From an uncultured Prevotellaceae bacterium (GTDB taxonomy: Bacteria > Bacteroidota > Bacteroidia > Bacteroidales > Bacteroidaceae), in the NCBI GenBank assembly GCA_900318995.1, contig ONMR01000003.1, positions 62,001-126,000 on the forward strand: a stretch of 64,000 nucleotides of DNA. The letters run 5' to 3'. The translations under genes were made by a program, and so were the position numbers. The notes beneath the pieces are model-generated. The model saw only the letters and a list, made by a program, of their open reading frames with translations, had not been told where the DNA came from and ran no database searches. This document shows, piece by piece, positions 44,247 through 51,319 of this stretch. The stretch's first letter is position 1; every line of letters starts with the position of its first letter.

Positions 44247-44266
44247 CAAAACAAATGTATAACACA

Positions 44267-44521
44267 ATGGAAACAATTGTACAACAAACTCCCAAAAAGG
44301 CAACCGCGTTCCGTCTAAACGCTGATTTATTGGAACGTCTGAAAATGCTTGCCAAGAAAGATAACCGAAGTCTCAATAATTATGTTGAGAATGTTCTTAT
44401 GTCCGTGGCATACAATGAGCCCAATGAAACTACTAAAGCGGCCATAAAAGACGCAAAGGAAAACAAGAATCTTGAAGATTTTGATTTAGAGGCATTTAAG
44501 AAATATGTAGCATCCATGTAG
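44267..44521 (+). CDS. Ribbon-helix-helix antitoxin
   Basis: An 84-residue protein beginning METIVQQTPKKATAFRLNAD (ATG 44255 is also possible). 'TAFRLNADLLERLKMLAKKD' followed by 'RSLNNYVENVL' is the RHH DNA-binding fold seen in many antitoxins. The acidic tail ('KENKNLEDFDLEAFKKYV') should wrap the toxin. It lies 13 bp before the YafQ-like toxin and probably represses the pair. Confidence 0.85.
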   Translation: METIVQQTPKKATAFRLNADLLERLKMLAKKDNRSLNNYVENVLMSVAYNEPNETTKAAIKDAKENKNLEDFDLEAFKKYVASM

Positions 44522-44534
44522 AATAATTGATACC

Positions 44535-44807
44535 ATGTGGAAACTAAAACAGTCCGGACAGTTTAAGAAAGATCTCCGGAAGTATCAGAATGACCGTGAA
44601 AAGATGAAATCCTTGGAAACAGTACTAGTACAACTATCCGAGAAAGGTAAGGTTGATAAAAGATATAAGCCCCACAGATTAAAGGGAGAATACAGTGGAG
44701 CTCTGGAATGTCATATAGAGAATGATTATCTGCTTGTTTGGATAGACGAGGAAGAAAAGACAATTAAACTGGTTCGTCTTGGCTCCCACTCAGAATTGTT
44801 TAAGTGA
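44535..44807 (+). CDS. YafQ-type RelE-superfamily mRNA interferase toxin
   Basis: A 90-residue toxin. YafQ active-site residues are recognisable in 'KPHRLKGEYSGALECHIEND' (two His and Asp, about 46-65), 'YLLVWIDEEEKTIKLVRLGS' and the C-terminal 'GSHSELFK' (His and Phe). Such toxins cleave mRNA in the ribosomal A site. The stop codon TGA lies inside the palindromic element at 44803. Confidence 0.9.
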   Translation: MWKLKQSGQFKKDLRKYQNDREKMKSLETVLVQLSEKGKVDKRYKPHRLKGEYSGALECHIENDYLLVWIDEEEKTIKLVRLGSHSELFK

Positions 44808-44837
44808 CGCAAAGGGGGCGTTTCGTTTTGCGTCACT
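44803..44837. terminator. TGACGCAAAGGGG element as bidirectional terminator, copy 2
   Basis: AGTGACGCAAA (44803-44813) pairs with TTTGCGTCACT (44827-44837). It separates the convergent YafQ and DUF2442 genes, contains the first stop codon and touches the second. A/T pairs at the inner end of the stem rather than a T run outside are unusual for a terminator. Confidence 0.8.
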
Positions 44838-45239
44838 TTATGCGCCAAGCATTTCGGCGCCAAGTTTGTGAATGTGGTCAATGATTTTCTGCTCCTGAAC
44901 CTTTGACGGTTTCTTGAATCCGTTGATGTAGTTGCGTAGCAGGGTAGGATTCATGCCCATGGAACGGGCAAATTCAGCAACATTAATCTCCTTGTGAGTA
45001 AGAAAAAAACGCTGCATTGGGCTAGGCTCGGCATCATCGTACTCAAAGCTCTCAAAACTGACATCCTCATTCAGATTACGCCAATGAATGCCCAGCGTAC
45101 TGACGGTATAATCCAATCGTTCCTCATCTGTGGCTTCACGCAAATGATGATACCAAAGCAAAGACTGGCTGTAAGTCTTGCCTTCATCGGACTCTATGTA
45201 CAGATGGTCATCTTTGAACCATAGTCTCTTTATCTTCAT
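44838..45239 (-). CDS. DUF2442 protein with C-terminal HTH
   Basis: A 133-residue protein starting MKIKRLWFKDDHLYIESDEG. The N-terminal half ends in 'LGIHWRNLNEDVSFESFEYD', the hallmark of DUF2442. The C-terminal half is an HTH ('NVAEFARSMGMNPTLLRNYI', 'GFKKPSKVQEQKIIDHIHKL'). DUF2442 proteins often accompany DUF4160 proteins in toxin-antitoxin-like pairs, but no such partner is adjacent here. A DNA-binding regulatory role is likely. Confidence 0.75.
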   Translation of the reverse strand: MKIKRLWFKDDHLYIESDEGKTYSQSLLWYHHLREATDEERLDYTVSTLGIHWRNLNEDVSFESFEYDDAEPSPMQRFFLTHKEINVAEFARSMGMNPTLLRNYINGFKKPSKVQEQKIIDHIHKLGAEMLGA

Positions 45240-45336
45240 CGTTCTTTTTATTAAATTTCTGGCATAAGAATTAAGTATTAGGTTATTGTTTGGCAAATAT
45301 AGGTATTATTTTCGATACCACAAAAAACGGCGCGTT

Positions 45337-45386
45337 GTGACGCAAAGGGGTTGACGCAAAGGGGTCGTTTCGTTTTGCGTCACTTT
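45337..45386. repeat. TGACGCAAAGGGG element, copy 3 with a duplicated left arm
   Basis: GTGACGCAAAGGGG (45337-45350) is followed by TTGACGCAAAGGGG (45351-45364) and then TCGTTTCGTTTTGCGTCACTT (ending near 45384). It lies alone in an intergenic region upstream of the DUF2442 gene, not at a gene end, so it behaves as a dispersed repeat here. Confidence 0.75.
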
Positions 45387-45520
45387 TGGGGGCCGATGTC
45401 CGGTCCTGCGTATTTGGTGCCTCCGCCTTTGTCCTTTCCTGGCTCAGTGCAGATGGATACTTTACGTGGATCATCTTTTTATTGACTAATTGACGTCAAT
45501 AAAATGATCGGATTAGTTTT

Positions 45521-45685
45521 AACTTGCGGTCGCAATTTGCGACCGCAAGTTTGTAATATGCTTATTATCAGCTGGTTTTTGATGTCGCAATTTGCGACCT
45601 CAAACGTATGGAAGAATTTGAGTCAGCGATTTTTTCACTGTTCATGGTCGCAATTTGCGACCTTGAACTATTGCAAACTGCGACC
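45521..45685. repeat. Array of three palindromes with core GTCGCAATTTGCGAC
   Basis: Three palindromes centred at 45536, 45591 and 45654 share GTCGCAA-T-TTGCGAC. Each has its own matched outer arms: AACTTGCG/CGCAAGTT (45521-45551, perfect), TTTGA/TCAAA (45578-45604, one mismatch) and GTTCA/TGAAC (45640-45668, one mismatch). A degraded half (TGCAAACTGCGACC) ends at 45685. This fills most of the 460-bp gene-free region 45240-45699; the rest shows only an ATTGACGTCAAT palindrome near 45489 and no coding signal. The role is unknown. Confidence 0.85.
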
Positions 45686-45699
45686 CCAATGCGGCGTTT

Positions 45700-46224
45700 T
45701 TAACAATTCACCGCATCAGCCACCGGCCTCAACCCCTCAAAATCCACAAAGTCCACCGTCTGCCCATAAGTGGCAAGCACAGCCTTGAATTCTGGTGTCA
45801 GCTGCTCCTCAGGCATCTTCAAGGCCTGCGAATACATCATCTTCATCAGAATCCGGTATTTCAGTTCCAGCTTGCTGTAATCAATTGCTCCCCGCAGGTG
45901 GAACAGCTTCTTCTCATCAAAGAGTTGAGCCGGAACCTGAGCCTTCAGCGCTTCCCTGAATGAGTCAAAAAAGACCTTATCCTCGGGATCGACCATCCCC
46001 ACAGTCACAATGAACAGCTCCTTGGCAGATGTTATACGGCTCAGGGTTTTCTTCAGCCCCACAACACCTCGGGCATAGATCGCACCCATATAAATAACGC
46101 GGTCAAACGGGCCAGCGTCCTTCAGCTCCTTGTAATCAACAGCCTTGATGCCCGTCATTTCTGCCAGGCGTTCAGCGTATCTTTTTGTGGCGCCATGAAG
46201 GCTGCCGTATATAATGATGTCCAT
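45700..46224 (-). CDS. Flavodoxin-domain protein
   Basis: A 174-residue protein with the flavodoxin FMN loop at the N-terminus ('IIIYGSLHGATKRYAERLAE') and 'DRVIYMGAIYARGVVGLKKT' (about 41-60), followed by 'LFIVTVGMVDPED'. It resembles the HemG/Flavodoxin_5 group of short flavodoxin-like proteins in Bacteroidetes. It probably transfers electrons to an unknown partner. It is 28 bp after the second HigA-like gene on the minus strand. Confidence 0.82.
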   Translation of the reverse strand: MDIIIYGSLHGATKRYAERLAEMTGIKAVDYKELKDAGPFDRVIYMGAIYARGVVGLKKTLSRITSAKELFIVTVGMVDPEDKVFFDSFREALKAQVPAQLFDEKKLFHLRGAIDYSKLELKYRILMKMMYSQALKMPEEQLTPEFKAVLATYGQTVDFVDFEGLRPVADAVNC

Positions 46225-46252
46225 ATTTCCTGTAATCTAAAAGTTGTGAATG

Positions 46253-46570
46253 TCAGAGCGTAACAGAAGCTGCAAAACCCTTGATGGATTTGAGTCGCTT
46301 TAAAAAGGACTGATCCTTCATGAGCGTCTGCATGTTGTACTTGTATTGGAGTCTCAGAAGTGGCTCAGAGTCAATATCAAGAGCGGCGCCTATAAGCAAA
46401 GCGCTACGCTCGGTCAAAGGTCTTTTACCGTTCAGAATCTCATTTATTACGGTAAAGCCGATGCCAGTTCGCTCAGCCAGCATTCTCTGAGTAATGCCGC
46501 GACTCTCTATTTCATCCTTTATTACATCGCCAGGATGTGTTGCGTATGCTCCAAAACCTAATTCAGTCAT
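46253..46570 (-). CDS. HigA-family antitoxin-like HTH protein, second copy (orphan)
   Basis: A 105-residue protein. The start MTELGFGAYATHPGDVIKDE was chosen by alignment with the copy at 43796, with which it shares 'THPG.VIK.E.E.RGI.QR.LA' and 'SEPLL.LQ.KYN' and perhaps 40 percent identity overall by eye. The HTH is 'GITQRMLAERTGIGFTVINE'. No HigB toxin is next to it. It lies between the intact NUDIX gene and the flavodoxin gene. Confidence 0.85.
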   Translation of the reverse strand: MTELGFGAYATHPGDVIKDEIESRGITQRMLAERTGIGFTVINEILNGKRPLTERSALLIGAALDIDSEPLLRLQYKYNMQTLMKDQSFLKRLKSIKGFAASVTL

Positions 46571-46667
46571 AGTGGTCAGTCGTAGGCAAAGGTAAAACAT
46601 AATTATTAATGTTCGCAATTTTTGCGAACATTTTTACACTGGAATTGAAGTTTTTTATCTGTAGATA

Positions 46668-47057
46668 TCAAGATTGAAGGCCGATAATATCCAGTAGTTG
46701 TAAATCTGCCGGCAACCAGTTCACGCTGCGTAATTCATCCTTGCCGAGCCAACGCGCAGCCTCATGCTCCTTAAGCGTAAGCGCCCCGCTCTCAACGTGA
46801 CACCAATAGCAGTGCATAACCAAATGAAAAGTAGGGTAGTCCCATTCAATAGTCCGGACAAACCGCTCAATCACAATTCTCGTCTCCAACTCCTCCCAAA
46901 TCTCCCGCTTCAACGCCTCCTCAGGTGACTCTCCCGGCTCCATCTTACCCCCGGGGAACTCCCAATAGTCCTTCCAGTCCCCGTATCCTCGCTGAGTGGC
47001 GAAAATGCGGTTCTGCTCATCGTGAATTATTGCGGCTACAACCTCGATTTGCTTCAT
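46668..47057 (-). CDS. NUDIX hydrolase, MutT-like (intact)
   Basis: A 129-residue protein with a complete Nudix box (GGKMEPGESPEEALKREIWE, then ELE, about residues 36-58), which binds metal and pyrophosphate. The N-terminus 'MKQIEVVAAIIHDEQNRIFA' and 'TQRGYGDWKDYWEFPGGK' are typical of MutT/CTP-pyrophosphohydrolase type enzymes that sanitise oxidised nucleotides. The paralogue at 43524 lacks the box. It starts about 70 bp from the second GGGGTCAGGCCCC palindrome. Confidence 0.92.
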   Translation of the reverse strand: MKQIEVVAAIIHDEQNRIFATQRGYGDWKDYWEFPGGKMEPGESPEEALKREIWEELETRIVIERFVRTIEWDYPTFHLVMHCYWCHVESGALTLKEHEAARWLGKDELRSVNWLPADLQLLDIIGLQS

Positions 47058-47108
47058 ATTTTACTTGTATGGGCCGATGCCCGCAAAGTTACTCATTTGG
47101 GCCGATAA

Positions 47109-47157
47109 GCACAAAATGATACCATTGGGGTCAGGCCCCATTGGTACCGTTTTGCAC
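47109..47157. repeat. GGGGTCAGGCCCC palindrome, copy 2
   Basis: The core (47127-47139) is identical to that at 43773-43785. The arms (GCACAAAATGATACCATT and ATTGGTACCGTTTTGCAC) pair with about five mismatches and share no sequence with the arms of copy 1. It lies in a divergent intergenic region, so it is not a terminator here. Confidence 0.75.
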
Positions 47158-47255
47158 AAATAAGAGATTTTCCTTGAAAGCTTTTCCCACGACTGGAGTA
47201 TATATTATATGGAGCAAGTAATCAAACAGCTTCCTGTCATGCAAATTGAATACCT

Positions 47256-48947
47256 ATGAGTGAAAAACAGATTATGACCATTACAGACGGCCTCCAGGCT
47301 ATATTTGAATATGTGGAAAAAGAAGAGCATTATTTACCACATAAAGAAACTGAGAAAGTTCGCCCCGATGCTGCATATGATTATCTCCGTCCCATACTTG
47401 ATCTTACAGACAGTCAGTTGGATCTTCTTAGCGTAATAGTTGAGCTGGCAATAGACGGGAACACTATGTCAAGCGAAGTGGCACAGTCTATGGGTTTGAC
47501 AAAGATAAAATTCCTGTCACTCAAGCCTGATCTTGATGTCCTTGCTTCAAAACGCTATATCCTCTATAATCCTGAAAAGGTCAGAAATTCGTTAATAGTG
47601 GTTCCAACAATTTTTATTGAAGCTATATCACAGAATCGCATTCCTATACCGTCCGATTTTCAGGTGCCGTCCACTATGAAATTTGCAAAGAGGTTGGATA
47701 ATGTAGTCAGTGGCTTTTTTCAGAACTACTTTGATTTTAAGACGCTTATATCAGAACTTGATATTCTGTATGCCAGCAACCAAACTTGTGAATTCGTTGA
47801 GACCTATAATCGATATGAACTGTCAGACTTAGACCCTTATGAAAAGTCTCTATTTAATTTCATGATGGGTCGATACGTATGCCGCAATGAGAATTCCTTT
47901 GTCTGGGAAGACTACTATAAGCTCTTTGAGGATAGCGAGATAGTGAATAATGTTATCTACAAAAGCATTCTGAACGGCAATTTTATACTAATGGAAAAAG
48001 GCCTCGTGGAATATGATTCCAATGGTGGTTTTACTACAAATGAAGTAATAAGACTTACGGCAAAGGCTATCAACGATTTCTTGGGTGAGACAGTTGTGTC
48101 TGCCAATACCCGCAGAAATGAAGGGAGTCAGGCATTCCGCCTAATATCCCATGATTCTCTTGAAACGAAAGACCTTTTCTTTAATAAGAAAGAACAGGAG
48201 GAAATATGCCGACTTAAGGAACTGCTTCAGAAAGAAAATTTCAAGAAAGTAACCGAACGCCTGGAAGAAAAGCACATGCGTAAAGGCTTTGTCTGCCTCT
48301 TTTATGGCCCTCCCGGTACAGGAAAGACTGCAAGTTGCTTTGATATTGCCGCAGCCACTGGACGTGACATCTACTATGTAGACATGAGTCAAGTCAAATC
48401 CAAATGGGTTGGTGATAGTGAACGTAATCTGAGCGCCCTTTTCCAGTCTTATAAAAAAGCGGTACGTGAGAGTGATTTGGCTCCAATCATGGTATGGAAT
48501 GAAGCTGACGCCATATTCGGGTGTCGCCGTACCGTTACATCGGCTGTCGACAAGATGGAAAACACAATGACTAATATAATTCTTGAGGAGCTAGAAAACC
48601 TGGAGGGGATTCTAATAGCCACGACTAATATGTCGTTGAAAGATGGTTTTGATCCCGCTATGGAACGTCGCTTCCTTATAAAGGTACATTTTGATAATCC
48701 AGAGCCGGCAATCCGAACAAGGATCTGGCATAGCATGTTCAGTGAACTTTCTGAGTCTGATGCAAAAACATTGGCCAGTGAGTTTGAATTCTCTGGTGGT
48801 TTGATAGAAAATATCAACCGTAAGGCGACAGTTGAGTATATACTCTCCGGTCAGAAACCCAGATTAGATTATCTACGTTCTCTTTGCTACGCAGAACAAA
48901 CGGAATCAAGTACACCCCGTCATATAGGTTTTAATAATAAGGAATAA
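47256..48947 (+). CDS. AAA+ ATPase with NEAD Walker B
   Basis: A 563-residue protein. The N-terminal 290 residues are helical and unassigned ('LLSVIVELAIDGNTMSSEVA' suggests a winged-helix-like part). The AAA+ core has Walker A 'FYGPPGTGKTASCFDIAAAT' (about 350), pore-like 'SQVKSKWVGDSERNLSALFQ' (about 387), Walker B 'IMVWNEADAIFG' (about 411) with Asn in place of the first Asp, sensor 'LIATTNMS' and Arg finger 'DPAMERRFLIKV'. NEAD-type AAA+ proteins are known in bacteria and are expected to hydrolyse ATP because the catalytic Glu remains. It is the first gene of the operon to 53311 and 3 bp before the ClpX-like gene. Confidence 0.83.
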   Translation: MSEKQIMTITDGLQAIFEYVEKEEHYLPHKETEKVRPDAAYDYLRPILDLTDSQLDLLSVIVELAIDGNTMSSEVAQSMGLTKIKFLSLKPDLDVLASKRYILYNPEKVRNSLIVVPTIFIEAISQNRIPIPSDFQVPSTMKFAKRLDNVVSGFFQNYFDFKTLISELDILYASNQTCEFVETYNRYELSDLDPYEKSLFNFMMGRYVCRNENSFVWEDYYKLFEDSEIVNNVIYKSILNGNFILMEKGLVEYDSNGGFTTNEVIRLTAKAINDFLGETVVSANTRRNEGSQAFRLISHDSLETKDLFFNKKEQEEICRLKELLQKENFKKVTERLEEKHMRKGFVCLFYGPPGTGKTASCFDIAAATGRDIYYVDMSQVKSKWVGDSERNLSALFQSYKKAVRESDLAPIMVWNEADAIFGCRRTVTSAVDKMENTMTNIILEELENLEGILIATTNMSLKDGFDPAMERRFLIKVHFDNPEPAIRTRIWHSMFSELSESDAKTLASEFEFSGGLIENINRKATVEYILSGQKPRLDYLRSLCYAEQTESSTPRHIGFNNKE

Positions 48948-48950
48948 AAC

Positions 48951-50066
48951 ATGGCAAACACAACAATTAGCCAATTACCGGCAGCATTAAGAAACATTCC
49001 CACACCAGCCCGTATCAAGATGGAGCTGGATAAGTATGTAGTAGGTCAGGAAGAGGCCAAGAAAACCCTATCAGTAGCCGTTTACAACCATTTCCGTCGT
49101 CTCCAGCTCATTGCTGATGGAACAGTCAAGCCCGATGATATGGGCAAGTCTAACGTACTTCTTCTTGGTCATACAGGCTGCGGAAAGACACAGCTCGTAC
49201 GCACAATCGCACGCTTTCTCAACGTCCCTTGCTACATCCAGGACTGCACCAAGATAACAGCCTCTGGTTACGTGGGTTCAGATGTGGAAGATTGTCTTGC
49301 CGGTCTTCTGCGCAACTGCAATTATGATGTTGCAAAAGCGGAGTGTGGCATAGTAATGCTTGACGAGATAGACAAGAACCGTAAAGCCGATGCAGGAGTA
49401 TCCGTCACACGTGACGTTAGTGGTGAATGCGTCCAGCAGTCCCTTCTAAAGATAGTAGAAGGTGATAAGGTCGGAGTCCCCCCAATGGGAGGTCGGAAGC
49501 ATCCTGAACAGTCACTACTGTACGTAGATACCTCCCAGATCTTATTCATAGCCAGTGGGGCCTTCACCGGCATAGATGATATCATATCTCAGCGTCTGGG
49601 GCATAATGAACGCTCCATAGGCTTTACTGGAACTACAACAAAGAAACAACGTAAGAGTAAAGAACCTCTGCTAGCCCAGTTGTTGCCCGAGGATCTCCAC
49701 AAGTATGGTATGATACCAGAGTTTGTGGGCCGTTTCCCCATCTCCACTTATGTAGAGCCGCTTGAAAAGAAAGACCTGGTCAACATCCTGACAGAACCCA
49801 AGGATGCCATAGTCAAGCAGTATCAGAACCTGCTGGCAATGGATGATATCAACCTGACCTTCACCTCTGGAGCACTTGAGGCCATTGCAGAACGCGCCCT
49901 CAAGATGGGAACCGGTGCGCGTGGCCTGCGTAACATTATGGAGCGCGTGATGCGTGACACCATGTTTGATGCCCCATCAAACAAACGTAACGGTATCCCC
50001 ACCGATGTCGTAATAACCGAATCTATGGTTCGTGAGCGCACCCGCATGTATCAGAACGTAGGATAA
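48951..50066 (+). CDS. ClpX-like AAA+ unfoldase lacking the zinc-binding domain
   Basis: A 371-residue protein. The ClpX core is unmistakable: 'LDKYVVGQEEAKKTLSVAVY', Walker A 'LLGHTGCGKTQLVRTIA' (about 72), pore-1 loop 'ASGYVGSDVED' (about 104), Walker B 'GIVMLDEIDK' (about 131), RKH loop 'GGRKHPEQS' (about 182), 'EFVGRFP' and sensor-2 'GTGARGLRNIMERV'. The IGF tripeptide that docks ClpX onto ClpP is present in 'ERSIGFTG' (about 222). The N-terminal zinc domain used for adaptor binding is absent. It is probably an accessory unfoldase with substrates specific to this operon, possibly still feeding ClpP. Confidence 0.9.
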   Translation: MANTTISQLPAALRNIPTPARIKMELDKYVVGQEEAKKTLSVAVYNHFRRLQLIADGTVKPDDMGKSNVLLLGHTGCGKTQLVRTIARFLNVPCYIQDCTKITASGYVGSDVEDCLAGLLRNCNYDVAKAECGIVMLDEIDKNRKADAGVSVTRDVSGECVQQSLLKIVEGDKVGVPPMGGRKHPEQSLLYVDTSQILFIASGAFTGIDDIISQRLGHNERSIGFTGTTTKKQRKSKEPLLAQLLPEDLHKYGMIPEFVGRFPISTYVEPLEKKDLVNILTEPKDAIVKQYQNLLAMDDINLTFTSGALEAIAERALKMGTGARGLRNIMERVMRDTMFDAPSNKRNGIPTDVVITESMVRERTRMYQNVG

Positions 50067-50079
50067 ACATTAACGTAAT

Positions 50080-50457
50080 ATGATCAGAATATTCTTTGTA
50101 ATGCTCCTGTTGCACGTTGTGACAGAGTTCGTACTTCAGCCGGTAGCGCTCCTCCGTCTTAAACAAAAGACCTACTGGGAGCAGCCTGAACACCCTAACG
50201 GGGGTAAGGATGCCAGCGCAATGGCCATAGCCATAAATGCCATCCTTTGGTCAGTAATGATAATGCTGCCCCTCATGTACTATTCAACAGAGGGTGATTT
50301 GATACTCCTCCTGGTATTCCTGGTTAATATGCTTGTTCATGCCTATATCGATGAGTATACCACCAATCGCCACAAGCTAACCTTTGTGACCGCCCAGTCC
50401 CTTTACCTCCTCCAGCTCACCATAACCTTTCTGATTACGATGATTATTAACATCTAA
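50080..50457 (+). CDS. DUF3307-type small membrane protein
   Basis: A 125-residue protein with three or four hydrophobic segments. The conserved His/Asp positions of DUF3307 are recognisable: 'LLLHVVTEFVLQP' (about 9) and 'MLVHAYIDEYTTNRHKLTF' (about 84). The family is frequent in phages and mobile elements; its activity is unknown. It is third in the operon, 13 bp after the ClpX-like gene. Confidence 0.72.
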   Translation: MIRIFFVMLLLHVVTEFVLQPVALLRLKQKTYWEQPEHPNGGKDASAMAIAINAILWSVMIMLPLMYYSTEGDLILLLVFLVNMLVHAYIDEYTTNRHKLTFVTAQSLYLLQLTITFLITMIINI

Positions 50458-50513
50458 TGAAAGGAAAAATCATTTCAATGGTATATATTTACAGAACGAA
50501 TAAATAACTCACT

Positions 50514-50714
50514 ATGTCAAGAAGTTCTATTCCTGCTGACTGGCACAACTGTGCCACATGCACTCACTGGTGCGGATACACAAAGCCTGACCCTTTCTGC
50601 AAATTCATAGAGTATGACACCTCTGATCGTGGCCGATGCGCCGGCGGCGGCTTCAACATGATGGATATGCCCCCAATGGCCACCTGTTCCAAGTGGGAAC
50701 GTAGATTCAGATAA
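50514..50714 (+). CDS. Small cysteine-rich protein
   Basis: A 66-residue protein with Cys at about positions 13, 16, 20, 29, 42 and 58 ('NCATCTHWCGYTKPDPFC'), suggesting one zinc site. It is similar in style to small zinc-binding proteins of phages. It lies in the operon between the DUF3307 gene and the ADP-ribosyltransferase-like gene. The function is unknown. Confidence 0.65.
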   Translation: MSRSSIPADWHNCATCTHWCGYTKPDPFCKFIEYDTSDRGRCAGGGFNMMDMPPMATCSKWERRFR

Positions 50715-50725
50715 TATTATAGAGT

Positions 50726-51319
50726 ATGAAAGCATATCACGGCAGCTCAGTACTGTTTGACTCATTTGATCTTGCCCACGCTCTTGAGGGTGATGGCAAG
50801 GTCAAATTCGGTTATGGCGTATATGTAACCGGCAACTATGAGTCCGCTGCACACTACGCCTTCAACAAGAAACGCCCGGAAAACAAAGACTACTACGTCT
50901 ATACGCTCACCATCCCGGACCGTACACCCGATAACTGTCTGTCACTCCTCAAAGACGTTCCAGTATGTGACTCTATCATTAAGCGCTCAGAACAGAAGCT
51001 GGGCATATCCGTTCCGGCTGAGGCAAAGATAGAAGGTATCCCGTTCCGCAAGTACCTGGCCAACCTTCTGTCCGGAGTAAACAAGCCCGTTCGTCAGATG
51101 ACAGACAAGGCCACAGTTGATGGTGAGAAAGCCGCCTCAAACTTTCTTCTCAGTATAGGAGTTGAGATGATAGAGTGGCCCCGTGATTGGAAGAAGCCCG
51201 ATGGCATCAAGAACTACGCTGTCATAGATGATGGTAAAGTACATATTGAGCGCATAGACAAGGTTGAGCTTGATGATAAGAAACATCTCATCCCAGGCTC
51301 AGAGCAACAGATCCGATAA
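50726..51319 (+). CDS. ADP-ribosyltransferase-fold protein (DUF3990/ART-PolyVal-like)
   Basis: A 197-residue protein. The N-terminus 'MKAYHGSSVLFDSFDLAHAL' carries the YHGS motif, followed by 'KFGYGVYVTGNYESAAHYAF' (about 30-49), the 'FGxGxYxT..xxxAxxYA' pattern of H-Y-type ADP-ribosyltransferases. The C-terminal 'GIKNYAVIDDGKVHIERIDK' resembles the closing strand of ART domains in phage polyvalent proteins. The family transfers ADP-ribose from NAD to protein or nucleic acid; the target here is unknown. The stop TAA shares its last base with the ATG of the NADAR gene, so the two are translationally coupled. Confidence 0.75.
   Translation: MKAYHGSSVLFDSFDLAHALEGDGKVKFGYGVYVTGNYESAAHYAFNKKRPENKDYYVYTLTIPDRTPDNCLSLLKDVPVCDSIIKRSEQKLGISVPAEAKIEGIPFRKYLANLLSGVNKPVRQMTDKATVDGEKAASNFLLSIGVEMIEWPRDWKKPDGIKNYAVIDDGKVHIERIDKVELDDKKHLIPGSEQQIR

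Noticed and set aside
45521-45685. CRISPR array
   Set aside because: Only three units, each a palindrome with differing arms and unequal spacing (55 and 63 bp); no cas genes in the window.
47060-47110. GGGCCGAT repeats as a special signal
   Set aside because: GGCCGAT/ATCGGCC is common throughout the coding sequence here, largely from Ala-Asp codon pairs; without genome counts the intergenic cases cannot be called enriched.
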